Of a DNA stretch of 64,000 nt, positions 22,151 to 33,445 are shown piece after piece. The translations under genes were made by a program, and so were the position numbers. The stretch lies in NCBI GenBank assembly GCA_007570785.1, contig ML664157.1, positions 7,644,074-7,708,073 of the forward strand, read 5' to 3'. The DNA is from Antilocapra americana (lineage: Eukaryota; Chordata; Mammalia; Artiodactyla; Antilocapridae). The notes under the pieces were generated by a model. It saw only the letters and a list, made by a program, of their open reading frames with translations. It did no database searches and had not been told where the DNA came from. Position 1 is the stretch's first letter. The number at the start of each line of letters is the position of its first letter.

Positions 22151-22944
22151 GTGTTGAGTGGGAAATTTTTTATCATAGTATGAATCTGTTGTATAAGGTG
22201 AAGTGAAAGACATTCTGTTTAGCTAGTAGAGCTAAAGAGAAATTAATCTAATAAATTTAGAAAAAAACTGTCTAGAGGTCAGCTAAACTTTGTGAGGAGG
22301 GAGAGACAATGCAATAGAGTAAACATGCAGAACTCTAGTCTGGTTTGCATTCTTTTAACTATAAGAGTAAGTATAATTTAGAGACAGTGGACTTTTGACC
22401 AGGTCTGGTTAAAACTTGTCAAAACTTTTTGCACATCCTCCTTTAAACCCTGCCAATAGTATCTCTGTCTTCTGGCAATTTCATTAAATGCAAATACAGT
22501 AAATATGACTGGGGCAAAGAAGAGAATTTCCAGGCACTCCTTACCTGCTGCTTTTGCTGCTGACTTTGGCTGGTATCACTGTTGGGTGAAAAAAAACTTG
22601 GGAGTATTTTGTCTACATTATCTAGTCTACTCTAGTTTTGATGTTTATAAAGAAGTTCTAGAATTCCAAAACCTAGGATTTGGCAAAGGTGGAAAGCCAT
22701 TTTCTTGTGCTTGCTGCTGGAATTGATGATTTATATAGAGATATAGAAAGGAGATCAGAGAAATCAACAAGGAATTGATTGTGGAAGTCCTTGAATATAA
22801 GATTAAAAGTTATCAAGAAAAATGCGTGTGTTGCTTTGGATTGAAAAGGTTATATGTAAAATCATGATTTAATGATAATCACATGAAAACACGGGTTGAT
22901 AGATTAGAGAACAAAAATCACATGAATTGGCACATAGGTGCCAC
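22151..22944. other. AT-rich unique DNA
   Basis: Nothing recognised. A 73-codon open stretch at 22505-22726 has no known motif. Confidence 0.35.
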
Positions 22945-23040
22945 ACTATCATTCAACATAAGTCTACTATGTTCAGAATACTGTGTTGGAGGATTCAGAA
23001 GGTATAAAGTCAACAACAGCTCTTCCTAGCATGTACTGAC
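22945..23040 (-). mobile_element. Possible L2 remnant
   Basis: atcattcaacataagtctac followed by tactgtgttggaggattc resembles the reverse of the L2 3' end. Weak. Confidence 0.4.
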
Positions 23041-23193
23041 AGATGGAATATTACCTCTCTTGTAACAGTACCTATTTGTTTAATATAGTATTAAAGTACC
23101 TGTAATATACTCAGAGTAAGTGACAAAGATAGAAAAGTAAGTACTTTCATTGTCAATACTGTGGTTCCAAAAAGTGACAATAAGAAGCAGCTT

Positions 23194-23210
23194 AAGATTA
23201 AATGGCAGAG
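23194..23210. repeat. Left target duplication of the L1 5'-end retrocopy
   Basis: AAGATTAAATGGCAGAG at 23194-23210. The right copy at 23391-23405 reads GATTAAATGGCAGAG, with the two leading A bases shared with the poly(A) run. Confidence 0.92.
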
Positions 23211-23390
23211 GAGAGAACTAAGATGGCGGAGGAATAGGACGGGGAGTCCACTCTCTCCCCAATAAATACACCAAAAGAATTACCGAGCAAACTCCATAAA
23301 ACAACATCTGAATGCTGGCAGAGGACATCAGGCATCTGGAAAGGCAGCCCATTGCTGACGAAAGGAGGTAGGACAAAAAAAAAAAAAAAA
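23211..23390 (+). mobile_element. A-tailed retrocopy of an L1 5' UTR start
   Basis: 180 bp: 164 bp of L1 5' UTR start, including the AAGATGGCGGAGG block that carries the YY1-type site, cagaggacatcaggcatctg, gaaaggcagcccattg and gaaaggaggtaggac, followed at once by 16 A and a target duplication of at least 15 bp. No ORF1, ORF2 or 3' UTR is present, so the copy stops about 165 bases into the L1 RNA yet has a poly(A) tail and target-site duplications. The L1 assignment rests on memory of ruminant and other placental L1 5' ends. Confidence 0.8.
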
Positions 23391-23405
23391 GATTAAATGG
23401 CAGAG

Positions 23406-23941
23406 TTAGTACCACCAACACTAGTTATTCCTCCATTAATAGAGCAGATTATTTAATACATATTTATGTCAGTCAATATAATTTTACCACATCAGCTATT
23501 GATTTCACATTTTTCTTTGGTTTCTGGTACAGTTTGAGAGTATTGTGTGGAGAACCTGGGAGGAGAGCAAGTCTCACTGATAAGCCCTTGATCAGTTTTG
23601 CACTCTTGCCTGTATCAGATTCAGACTGTCATCTCTTGGGTTCCTGACTTCCTGTCTCCATGTTTGAGAGAAGTGAATTAGCAGAACTTTTATTTGAGAA
23701 GCAGAGTGACAGGATGGAGTAGTGAATGGGAAGGTAGAAGATCTTAAGTAAGGCATATGAATCTGATTTACTAGGAAACTGAAGGAAAAAAAGTTTCATT
23801 TACAGAGTGTGAAGAGAACATTTGGGAAGTCATATTGTAGACAGCAGGGGATGTCAGAGTAAATGATATGAGAAGCAAAGAGACTGCGGAGTGTGTGGCC
23901 AAAGGCTTCTGAAATGGGGAACCTGAATGTTGCAAGGTACT
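23406..23941. other. Unclassified DNA
   Basis: No gene. 23690-24300, around the SINE, is purine-rich and may be an unnamed ancient repeat. Confidence 0.3.
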
Positions 23942-24070
23942 TGTGTGCTAAGCTGCTTCAGTCGAGTCTTAACTCTTTGTGATGCCATGAACTATATCCC
24001 ACCAGACTTCTCTGTCCATGGGATTCTCCAGGCAAGAATACTGGAGTGGGTTGCCATTTCCTTCTCCAGG
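23942..24070 (-). mobile_element. Bov-tA/BovA SINE fragment
   Basis: BovA body only: tgtgctaagctgcttcagtc, ccatgggattctccaggcaa, gaatactggagtgggttgcc and ccttctccagg. The tRNA-like head is absent. Confidence 0.88.
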
Positions 24071-26300
24071 AGGTTACAAGGTGAGAGAGCAGCAAAGATG
24101 TTAATAAGGTAAAAGAGAGGGAGGATCAAGAGATTAGAGGGAGCTGATCTAGTGAAAGCATTAGTGAAATCCACTGCTTAGGAGTTAAATCCTGAAAACT
24201 GAATTCACTTCAGGTATTACAGAAAATTGTCGCTTGATGATGACTCCACAGAAGAGGGGTGACTAGCCATAGGAAGTGCAATGACTTAATTTTGTTTAAA
24301 GTTTTGTTTGAATAAAGTTGGTGGTGGGCAAAGTATTGGAAGCAGTTTGTTGTCATCTGTTAACTTGCTTGGGGATCAGCAAAAAACAAGAGGAAATAAA
24401 TTCTCATCTATAGAGATCAAAGCATTTTTTCTTTGCAATGGAGTTAAGTGACAGAGTTGGAGGTATGTAGCTGTAAAAGATTTATTCAGATGTAGACACA
24501 ATAAGGCATATTTCCTACTCTGAGGAGAAATAGAATTAATAGAAAGTAGCAAAGGAGATTATTTCCTTCTTTCTTTGATTATTTAAAAGTTGAAAAGAAA
24601 AGCTTAATTATGTTATAAATATCAGGTGCTGAATAAGCCGAGGGAAGCCCTTTCTGCAACAATTTAAAAAAAAGCATTATTTCCATAATGTTTACAAAGG
24701 TTTTTAAAATCTACTATCAATATTGACAATATAATGAATGTGTCCAATGGGTGTAATATTTTATTGCTTCAAATTTAAAACCTCCCCTATATCACCCTTA
24801 ATGTGATGCAGTATGATGGTTTTTTAAACTAATTTACAAAATTAATGTGCAAATAAACAAATGATGCATAATTAAGTTACTTGGTAATGTGTAAAAAGAC
24901 TGAGTTTGTGGAATCTGCATCTGAGTTATAAGTGTTTTTTTCCTCCTTAGCATATTCTTTCAAGTCAGATCTGTGATCTCCTTCTATAGATGAATTTGTG
25001 AGCGGGATAAGATGTTACGGAGAATTTAAAAATCTTCATTTAGTTTCACTTCTTAGGGATATGACATCTAGAAAAGCCTAAAGAAACTTTCTATCATATC
25101 AAACACCTTTTGACTGAAGAAAACTTTCATGCAGGAGGCAACTCCCCCTGCTGTGATATCTGGGAACAGGAAAACAGAAGCCTAAGGTTTAGAGATGTTA
25201 AAATATGGAAGTTTTCATATCAATAGAATCAACAATGAGGAGATTACTTTCTTTTCATACCCAGGATCAGATGAGTAAACACTTTCATTGTTAATATCCT
25301 TGTTGCTACAAAGAAAATAGAAGCCATCTTCACTATGCGGATATGTAGCTTTTTTCTATTACTTTCAAGAGTTCTGTAAGTAGAATGTTGGGCTTTCATT
25401 CTACCACATAGTGCATGTTTTCTTCTACTTCAGCTTTACTCACATTTAATCGTATTAAAACTTTCCCACCTGGCTGGCAGAACTTTACGACAAACTACAT
25501 TTTCATAAGAACATCTGTTTTTGACTACTGAAGAGATTGAATTGTTTCAAAATTTCATTCATTATTTTAGCAAGCAAGTACAAATATTTTAATGATTTTA
25601 AAGAGGCATTGTTTATGAGCCATATAAACAGTCACTAAAGCACCTGTAATGTACTCAGAATGGAATGACAGAGGTAAAGAAACAATAGACTGGATAAAAC
25701 AGAATCAACTCAGAATCCACCGTATTCAACTTATAAGAATGTTCAGTTTCTAAACAATAGACAGTGCAGGCATCTGTGTTTTTCAAAAGCTTAGCATCTT
25801 TATCTTGGATGACACCACACTTGGATAACATACAGAAAAATTTTCTTCTTTCAATTTTTCTTTCTAATTATATGGGACTGATGAACCTGGTTTCTTGTTG
25901 GCCCTCTGATTGAGTCAGTAGAGGGAGCCAGAGTTACCAGCCAGTGGTCCCGACCTAGCATGCTTCAGTCAGGCAAGCAAGCAAAGGAGATGTAGCCAGC
26001 AGGCCTACTTTGTGTTCCAAACAATTAGAATAGGTTCAAGAGGATAGCAGAAGGTTTCTGAATCTGAAATAGCAAGACTTCTTTTTAAGTGCTTTGGTGT
26101 TTCATAAAGAAAAGACTTAACATTTGCAAATAGGATTTTTTCTGGTTTCTCATTTAGGCAGAAAGGCACTGTATAATCTGCTTATATAGAATTCTCCTTG
26201 GAAATGCATGGTGAATTTGTGGAAACTGTAATTGTCATATTAAGCACTGATGTGCAAGTTAGTTTACAGAAGTGATCAATTGCTAGGTTTTGTCACAGTT
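24071..26300. other. AT-rich unique DNA, nothing recognised
   Basis: 2.2 kb with no repeat family, RNA gene or credible reading frame that I can name. It contains one half (25636-25682) of a paralogous short pair with 23092-23140. Confidence 0.4.
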
Positions 26301-26304
26301 CTCA

Positions 26305-26453
26305 TTGTTTCCTATCCAAGCTACTCTTTTCTCTCTTCTGGGTATCTGCATTAGCCCCCTGACGGGTCTCTCTGCTTTTGCTCTTCCTCACCTACACTCT
26401 GTTTTTAACAGGAGAGCCAGCATGATCCTTTACGCTTCGCTCAAGGACTACCC
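26305..26453 (+). mobile_element. L2 LINE 3' region, segment 1
   Basis: tgcattagccccctgacggg, then ctgtttttaacaggagagcc and agcatgatcctttacgctt follow the L2 order. Continues after the SINE. Confidence 0.7.
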
Positions 26454-26460
26454 TGGAAGA

Positions 26461-26652
26461 GAAGTGTTAGTTGCTCAATCATGTCCAGTTCTTTGTGATC
26501 TCATGGACTGAAGCCCACCAGGCTCCTCTGTCCATGGAATTCTCCAGACAAGAATACTGGAGTGGGTTGCCATTCTTTTCTCCAGGGGATTCTCCTGACC
26601 CAGGGATCCAACCCGGGTCTCCTGCATTGCAGGCAGATTTTTTATCCCTGAA
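26461..26652 (-). mobile_element. Bov-tA SINE inserted in L2
   Basis: The minus strand reads head boxes (caatgcaggagacccgggtt, ggatccctgggtcagg) and BovA body (ccactccagtattcttg, ccatggacagaggagcc), ending aactaacacttc. It is flanked by 37-bp related copies at 26417-26453 and 26653-26689. Confidence 0.9.
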
Positions 26653-27105
26653 CCAGCGTGATCCTTTACACTCTATTCAAAGACTACCCAACTCCAACTC
26701 CAAGAAAAAGTCAAAGTCTTTACAATGGCCTCTGAGTTCCTCTGCGTTTTGGTGCTTCATAATCTCTGACTTCATCACCTACTGCTCTCCGTCTGCTCCC
26801 CCAGCTCCAGCCAGCTGGCCCCTTGTCTCTTCTTTAATGCTCAAGCTCATTCCTACTTTAGAGGCTTTGTCAGGCTGCTTCCTCCACTGAATGCTTTTCA
26901 TACAGCATTTTCAGCGTCCTAAGTCTTTGCTCAAATAACATCTTCATAATAGATCTCGGATACTCCTAGTTCCCCTTCCCCATCCTATTTGTCTATAATA
27001 CTTAATAATGCTCTCACCTACTTTATAATTTATTTATTTACAATGTTTGTTATTTTTTGTGTCCACAGACACTAGAATTTAGGCTCTGAAGATAAGGATT
27101 TTTTT
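26653..27105 (+). mobile_element. L2 LINE 3' region, segment 2
   Basis: L2 order is clear: agtctttacaatggcctctg, catcacctactgctctcc, agctccagccagctggcccc, gctcaagctcattcctact, ctttgctcaaataacatctt, then tttatttatttacaatgttt and gacactagaatttaggctct. Confidence 0.85.
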
Positions 27106-27388
27106 TAAACTTATTTTTAAAATTTTCAGTTGATTAAGGATTCACAGTAGTAAAAGAAGACCAAGGAGATCTTGTATACCCTGACCCAACTTCCTCAATG
27201 TCTTACAAAAGATTATCAAACTGACATTGATTTAATTTGTCTACCTTATTCAGATTTCACAAATGTTTCATAAATTCATTTGTGTGTGTATCTAGCTCCC
27301 TGAAATTGTATCATGTGTGTAGACTTGTGTGCCCATCATCATAGTCAAGACACAGAACAGCCACTCACAAGGATCAACAGTAGGAATT
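27106..27388 (-). mobile_element. Old L1 (L1M-type) fragment inserted in L2
   Basis: gacattgatttaatttgtct, cagatttcacaaatgtttca, catttgtgtgtgtatctag, then catcatagtcaagacacaga and cactcacaaggatcaac match the antisense of an older mammalian L1 internal region. It separates two parts of one L2. Confidence 0.65.
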
Positions 27389-27462
27389 TTTAATTCATTG
27401 TATTCCAACGGTCTGGTACATAGTGAGTGCTCAATAAATATTTAATAGAATTTTATGCAATA
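27389..27462 (+). mobile_element. L2 LINE 3' terminus, segment 3
   Basis: attccaacggtctggtacat, agtgagtgctcaataaatat is the L2 3' end, resuming after the L1M fragment. Confidence 0.75.
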
Positions 27463-28124
27463 GAACCTATATAGAAATATTGTCAGTTTTGGGTTCTCAA
27501 ATACTTTGAAACCCTATTTAAGTTGGGCTTTTTGGGTTGTTAATATAACATGCATTTATAAATATGATTCTTTTGGAACACATACACATTGATCTCTTAT
27601 TTCTAAAGTGCTGGTAATTATGACATGGTTGCTGGAAATATGATTTAATATAAATACTACAAGCACTTTTGCTCATGGGCTTAGAAAAATCAATTAATAT
27701 CCATGATGTTCTAATTTTAATTTAATTTAGGATTTTTGGGAAATAAAACACTAACATTTTACTGATAAGCTCACTATACATATCCCAAAGAAGTGGTATG
27801 AGAGCGAGTCATGATAGAAATGGCAAGCTATCTTGTCATCTTATTAGCTTCTTTTGAGGGGTTTCATTAATATAACAAAATTGGAATCACGCCAAGGCTT
27901 TCTCCATAGAAACAATATTCTAATCATTATTATCTACCTGATTTTTTGACAGCAACAGTGATGGTCACAGTTTCATTTGTTAGTTTATGAAATGACTGAC
28001 TTGGCGGCTTAGTCTGGAAACAGGAGAGTTGACCTCTCTGTAAAATTCCTTGGCGTATTCTGGAACTGAACTCAAGTTTTAACTGTGTTAAGCTCACAGA
28101 ATGATATAACAACATGATATCGGT
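27463..28124. other. AT-rich unique DNA
   Basis: Nothing recognised on either strand. Confidence 0.4.
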
Positions 28125-28133
28125 TACCCTGAG

Positions 28134-28333
28134 GAAAGTGAAAGTGAAAGTCATTCAGTCCTGTCCGACTTTCTGTGACCCCATAGACTGTAGCCTGCCA
28201 AGCTCCTCTCTCCATGGAATTCTCCAGGCAAGAATACTGGAGTGGGCAGCCACTCCAGGAGATCTTCTCGATTCAGGGATGAAACGAGGTCTCCCACATT
28301 GCAGGCACATTCTTTACCATCTGAGCTATATCC
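28134..28333 (-). mobile_element. Bov-tA SINE
   Basis: BovA body and degraded tRNA head on the minus strand (ctgagctata near 28321 corresponds to the start of the head). TACCCTGAG lies at 28125-28133 and again at 28378-28386. The 45 bp between the head and the right copy contain a reiterated ctctgagctatatcc-like unit, perhaps local duplication of the SINE end. Confidence 0.85.
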
Positions 28334-28386
28334 ACTAGTTATACTCTGAGCTATATCCTAGCTATACTGCTGAACTATACCCTGAG

Positions 28387-29549
28387 AAGATCAGAGTTAA
28401 ATTTAATGCTTTGTATCAGGATAATTCTCCAACCAGTGGAATAAGTAAAACTGGACACCTACTAGAATTTTTACAGAACTAAGCCTCCTTTTCATCTCTT
28501 GTATGCAAGAATTAAAGATTAGTAATATAAAAGCAAGCTAACGTCTTTCTTTTTCTAGGATTTCATATCTCTTCTACTTTTGGAGGACATTATTTAGTTG
28601 ATTAGAAAAATAAAAACAAAACTGAGATCTAGAATAATTTTGAAATGTAGCTCTATACTTAACTACTTAAGTATTTTTTGTTCTGAGCCACAGACATAGT
28701 TAATTTTGGCTAAGTCTAAAAAATGTTAATCATTGATTTTTCATGAGATCTTAAATTTTATTAGCATAAGTAGACTATTAAAGACATGTAGCTAAATCAT
28801 GTGGGATCAAAGATAATCTAAGGTCTATGGCTGAAAATCATTAAAAGAGGAAAGTGAAGAAAATGTTGACTGTCTAGCTGGTGAAGAATTTCACTGGTTG
28901 ACAAGAATTAAAGGAAATTAGGAAAGGATCAATAGATGTGATTAAAATGTGTAATTTTTTATTTAAAAAGAGACATATACATATATTTAAAGACAAACAA
29001 CCAACAATATTTAAGACAAACAGATAAAGTTAACATCCTTAATAAGTAAGTGAACTTACTTGTCTAAATATCAATTTCCCAATTTAAATAATAAGCATAA
29101 TACTGCTAATTTCAGAGGAATCTGGTGACTATTACATGTGAAAAATCTCTAAACATGATGGAAGTCTGATAAATGTTACTTGAATTTGACTGTAAATTAA
29201 GTTCAATTATGGACTTCTATTTTAATTAGCCATTTTACTGAAGAAGATATAAAAATATTTTTTAAGGTACATTTGGACATTTATATGTAGAGGGGTAATA
29301 AATGCATATGGTATCAGTTAATCATCTTAAAAAATCATATTTACAGGTGGGGGAAGCAGTATACTTTTACCCTGGCTCCCCTTTTCCTTTCTTACTTCTG
29401 ACTATTGATATTTTTTATCATTCCTATATTCAACCATAATCCTCACTTTTTTAGTTTTAGTTTCTACTGATAAAAATAATGAATACTCATTGTCAGCCAA
29501 TTTGCCATGGTGTTTCCAGACACCTCTTGGTTGGCCAAAGTTTGTCCTC
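28387..29549. other. AT-rich unique DNA
   Basis: Nothing recognised. No open frame of note. Confidence 0.4.
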
Positions 29550-29670
29550 TAACAGTTTAAAAGATAAAAGATTTATTTTATTTTCCAGCTTTATTGCGAT
29601 AAGGCTGCAACACTGTGCTAAGTTTAAGGTGTACAACAGGATGATTTGATACCTGGATATATTGTGAGCT
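29550..29670 (-). mobile_element. Old L1 remnant
   Basis: ttccagctttattgcgataa, gtttaaggtgtacaacagga, tgatttgatacctggatata is antisense L1M-type 3' UTR text. Confidence 0.6.
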
Positions 29671-29690
29671 AACAGACTTATGAAGAATTG

Positions 29691-29914
29691 TGTGTGCGTG
29701 CTAGGTCTTTTTAGTTGTGTCCGACTCTGTTTAACCCAAGGACTGCAGCCTGCCAGGCTCCTCTGTCCATGGGATTCTCCAGGTAAGAATACTAGAGTGG
29801 GTTACCATGCCCTCCTCCAGGGGATCTTCTCAACCCAGGAATCAAACCCACATCTCTTATATCTAACCTGCTTTGGCAGGCAGGTTCTTTACCACTAGCA
29901 CTATCTGGGAAACC
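29691..29914 (-). mobile_element. Bov-tA SINE
   Basis: Full SINE on the minus strand, head gggtttcccagatagtgcta and BovA body ending near gcacgcacac. The left duplication CTTATGAAGAATTG (29677-29690) matches CTTATGAAGAAGAATTG (29915-29931), with AAG inserted in the right copy. Confidence 0.92.
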
Positions 29915-30176
29915 CTTATGAAGAAGAATTGATGGGAAATATATTCTTTGGGCTCTTGCATGTTCAGACTTTTTTTTTCTAGTGGCCTTTATGATTTGGC
30001 CTCTAATGATTTAGCTAGGAATACAATGTTTGGGTCACTCTTTCTTTTGGCTTTGGAAGGGCCTGCTCCAATGTTGTTTAGGGTTGATTGTTTCTCTATA
30101 GATATCTGAAGCCTATCTGCTTGTTTTCTCACCATAGATTATAAAGGATTCTTTATTGTAGTATCCAAAAGTTTAA

Positions 30177-30390
30177 GTCTCCCTGATGGCTCAGCAGGTA
30201 AAGAATCTACCTGTAATGCAGGAGACACAGGAGACGTGGGTTAGATTCCTGGGTCAGGAAGATCCCCTGGAGGATGAAATGGCAACCTACTCCAATATTC
30301 TTGCCTGGAGAATCCCATGGACAGAGAAGGCTGGAGGGCTACAGTCCGTGGGGTCACAAAGAGTTGGACATGACTGAGCACACACACACT
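30177..30390 (+). mobile_element. Bov-tA SINE
   Basis: tctccctgatggctcagcag, taatgcaggagacacaggag, then tagattcctgggtcaggaag, the BovA body and gactgagcacacacacac at the end. Confidence 0.92.
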
Positions 30391-30959
30391 CCAAAAACTA
30401 CTAGGAAATACCTCAGTGCCCTCCCCCACCATTTTTGGTTTTGGATACAATATACTCTTTCAATCAGTAGGTTCAACTCTTCTTTTTTTTCTGGCCAGTT
30501 TTCTTGAAATTAATCTTTAAGTATTTGTTGTTTTCACTATTTCAGTCCTCTTGATTGTGAACTCCAATCATGTCCATATTTTCCATCTTTTGCCTATCTG
30601 CCACATTATTTACCTTTAACAATATTTTGTCCATTTACGTTATTCACTTTTCTCAGCTCTGTCTTTATATGACTCACTGCATTCTCATCTGCTTTCTATT
30701 TGCTTCTCGACCTTTATTTCTATTATGTTTTTATCTTTTCTTCCTGTCAGCTTGTTTCATCTCCTTTTGCTTTCTCACCAATTTGAGCCCTTCCACATCA
30801 GTTAATGCTCTTTTTAATTTTTAAAAAGTTTGCATCAGTAAATTTGACTGCATTAAACATTTTTTTCCCCTGGCAATTCTTTCTTCTAGTTTCCTTACCC
30901 TTTATTTTTGCTATTTTGGTCTTTTTTTTTTTCTTACATTATTTTATGTAATGGTTATG
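30391..30959. other. T-rich unique DNA
   Basis: Strongly T-rich on the plus strand. The 84-codon open stretch at 30570-30824 is a composition artefact (Phe/Leu/Ser-rich). Confidence 0.4.
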
Positions 30960-31312
30960 TTGGTTCTTTTTTAATTTAATTTTTATTTTATATTAGAATA
31001 TAGTTGATTTATAATTTTCTTAGTTTCAGGTGTACAGCAAAGTGATTTATTTATACATATACATATATCTACTTTTCAGATTCTTTTCCCATATAGATCA
31101 TTACAGAGTTCCCTCTGTTATACAGTAGGTCCTTGTTGCTTATCTATTTTATGTATAGTAGTGCATATCTGTTAATCCCAAACCCTTGTTATCCCTCCCC
31201 CAAACTTTTCCCTTTGGTAACCATAAATTTGTTTTCTGAGTCTATGAATCTGTTTCTGTTTTGTAAATAAATTCATTTGTATCATTTTTTAGATTGAGCA
31301 TATAAGTGATAT
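30960..31312 (-). mobile_element. L1 3' UTR fragment, older artiodactyl type
   Basis: ttcaggtgtacagcaaagtg, cagattcttttcccatatag, then tacagtaggtccttgttgct and gtaaccataaatttgttttc are the antisense of the common cetartiodactyl L1 3' end. Confidence 0.85.
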
Positions 31313-32224
31313 CAGTTCCTTTTTATCTTTATTCATCTTTATATTAGATACGTTCTTCCAAGATCAGCTATTTGCTGTACATTTACGTAAGGAAGGGTCA
31401 GGCCGTTACTCTATAGCCACAGACATTTTCTGTATGCATATGTGAATTCTTTGGGCAATTGTTTTCTTCCAAAGATCAACCAGGATTAGTACTGCGGGGC
31501 TGATAATAAGGCAGAGGGTCTCAGTCCTGCCTCCTCTGTTCCTCAGAGTGGCACTGCCGGTAGACAAGCTCTCACCACAAGATCTCTCACCCTTTTCTGG
31601 ATGTCATGATCAGGAGTTGCTTGTGTTGAAATCACTTTTTTTCTTTTTTTTGGAAGAGGGAGCTTTGCCATTATTTTCTGAGAATCTAGAACATAAGGAT
31701 TTTGCCTTCACACCTTCCTTCATGCCTATTTGACCTACATCATTTTTGGTAGCCCTTCTGCTTCTGTCCTGATTTGGGATTTTATTTAATTTTAAGCATG
31801 GGGTCTGCATGTTGTTTCTTATTCTTGTTTCTTGCTGGTTTTGGGTGATTTCTAAGAGAGGATGGGGAAAATCCAAATGTGTTAGAAGTCTGGTTGTAAA
31901 CATAAGTGATTGCTTCTTATTTACATTCAGAAAATAACTGTGGTAAGTCATTATATATCCTAAAGATTTGGGGGAGTTGTGACTTGTTCTTGAACTGCTC
32001 CAGAAAGAACCTGCTACACTCAATATCTATCTGCATTTGCTTTTTATTAGTCCTTTCTACTTGTTCTTTGGATAGTAATTTCCTGGTTTCCTGTTCATTT
32101 ATTTTCTGTCATCTTTCACTTCTGTTTTTCTTTGTATGATAAATTTAGACATAGTGCTGATTTTATGCTGATGAGTTCAAATGGAACCATTTAGAATGCA
32201 GATAAGAAATCTTGGGGAAACCAA
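31313..32224. other. Unclassified DNA
   Basis: No gene recognised. A 137-codon open stretch on the minus strand (31610-32023) includes an AAAAAG run coding a lysine string and shows no familiar motif, so it is not called. Confidence 0.4.
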
Positions 32225-32494
32225 GGCTTGCCAGGTGGCTCAGGCATAAAGAATCTGCCTGCGATGCAGGAGTCACAGGAGACTCAGTTTCAGTCCCTGG
32301 GTTGGGAAGATCTCCTGGAGGAGGAAATGGCAGCCTATTTCCAGTATTCTTGCCTGGAGAATCCCATGGACAGAGGAGCTTGGCGGGCTACAGCCCATGG
32401 GGTCATAAAGAGTTGGACATGACTGAAGTGCCTTAGCATGCATGCACTGAAAGGGTTGCAAAAGAGTAGAGCACAACTCAGCGACTGAACAACA
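32225..32494 (+). mobile_element. Bov-tA SINE with duplicated 3' tail
   Basis: Complete head and BovA body to about 32440 (gactgaagtgccttagcatg), then a second BovA-like tail (gttgcaaaagagtagagcac, then aactcagcgactgaacaac). Confidence 0.88.
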
Positions 32495-32636
32495 GCAAAA
32501 ATCAACAACTGAAAATGAGACATAAAGGAAGCAGGAAGCCTTTACTTCTACCACCTCCAAACAATGATAGAAGATAAGATAGGAGTAACAGATTTGAGTT
32601 TTCGTCAATGGGAACCTTGGAGATTTATGCTCAGGT

Positions 32637-33316
32637 AGACTAGAGATCTCTTCAAGAAAATTAGAGATACCAAGGGAACATTTCATGCAAAGATGAGCTC
32701 AATAAAGGACAGAAATGGTATGGACCTCACAGAAGCAGAAGATATTAAGAAGAGGTGGGTGGCAAGAATACACAGAAGAATTATACAAAAAAGATCTTCA
32801 CGACTCAGATAATCACGATGGTGTGATCACTCACCTAGAGCCAGAAATCCTGGAATGTGAAGTCAAGTGGACCTTAGAAAGCATCACTATGAACAAAGCT
32901 AGTGGAGGTGATGGAACCCCAGTTGAGCTATTTAAAATACTAAAAGATGATGCTGTGAAAGTGCTGCACTCAATATGCCAGCAAATTTGGAAAACTCAGC
33001 AATGGCCACAGGACTGGAAAAGGTCAGTTTTCATTCCAATCCCAAAGAAAGGCAGTGCCAAAGAATGCTCAAACTATCTCACAATTGCAGTCTTCTCACA
33101 CACTAGTAATGCTCAAAATCGTCCAAGCCAGGCTTCAGCAATACATGAACCGTGAACTTCCAGATGTTCAAGCTGGTTTTAGAAAAGGCAGAGGAACCAG
33201 AGATCAAATTGCCAACATCTGCTGGATCATCAAAAAAGCAAGAGAGTTCCAGAAAAACATCTACTTCTGCTTTATTGACTATGCCAAAGCCTTTGACTGT
33301 GTGGATCACTATAAAC
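32637..33316 (+). mobile_element. BovB internal fragment, no 3' end
   Basis: Starts actagagatctcttcaagaa in the linker before RT. It encodes GVITHLEPEILECEVKWTLESITMNKASGGDGTPVELFKILKDDAV, then (frame change) QARLQQYMNRELPDVQAGFRKGRGTRDQIANI and NIYFCFIDYAKAFDCVDHYKL with the palm Asp, and stops abruptly in VDHNKL. Because RTE copies start from the 3' end, loss of the 3' part means a later deletion or rearrangement. Confidence 0.9.
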
Positions 33317-33445
33317 TACCCAAAAAACTTCTATTATATTTCAGTGAGATTTCTATATATCTCAAGATTTATATGGACTCATTGGTACTCCTCCTACTTC
33401 CCTAAGATTTTATGGCATTACTTTAATAATTCAAATTGCATATCA

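Noticed and set aside
31610..32023. 137-codon minus-strand frame with a lysine run
   Set aside because: The lysine run is an A/G-rich tract; no motif or supporting context.
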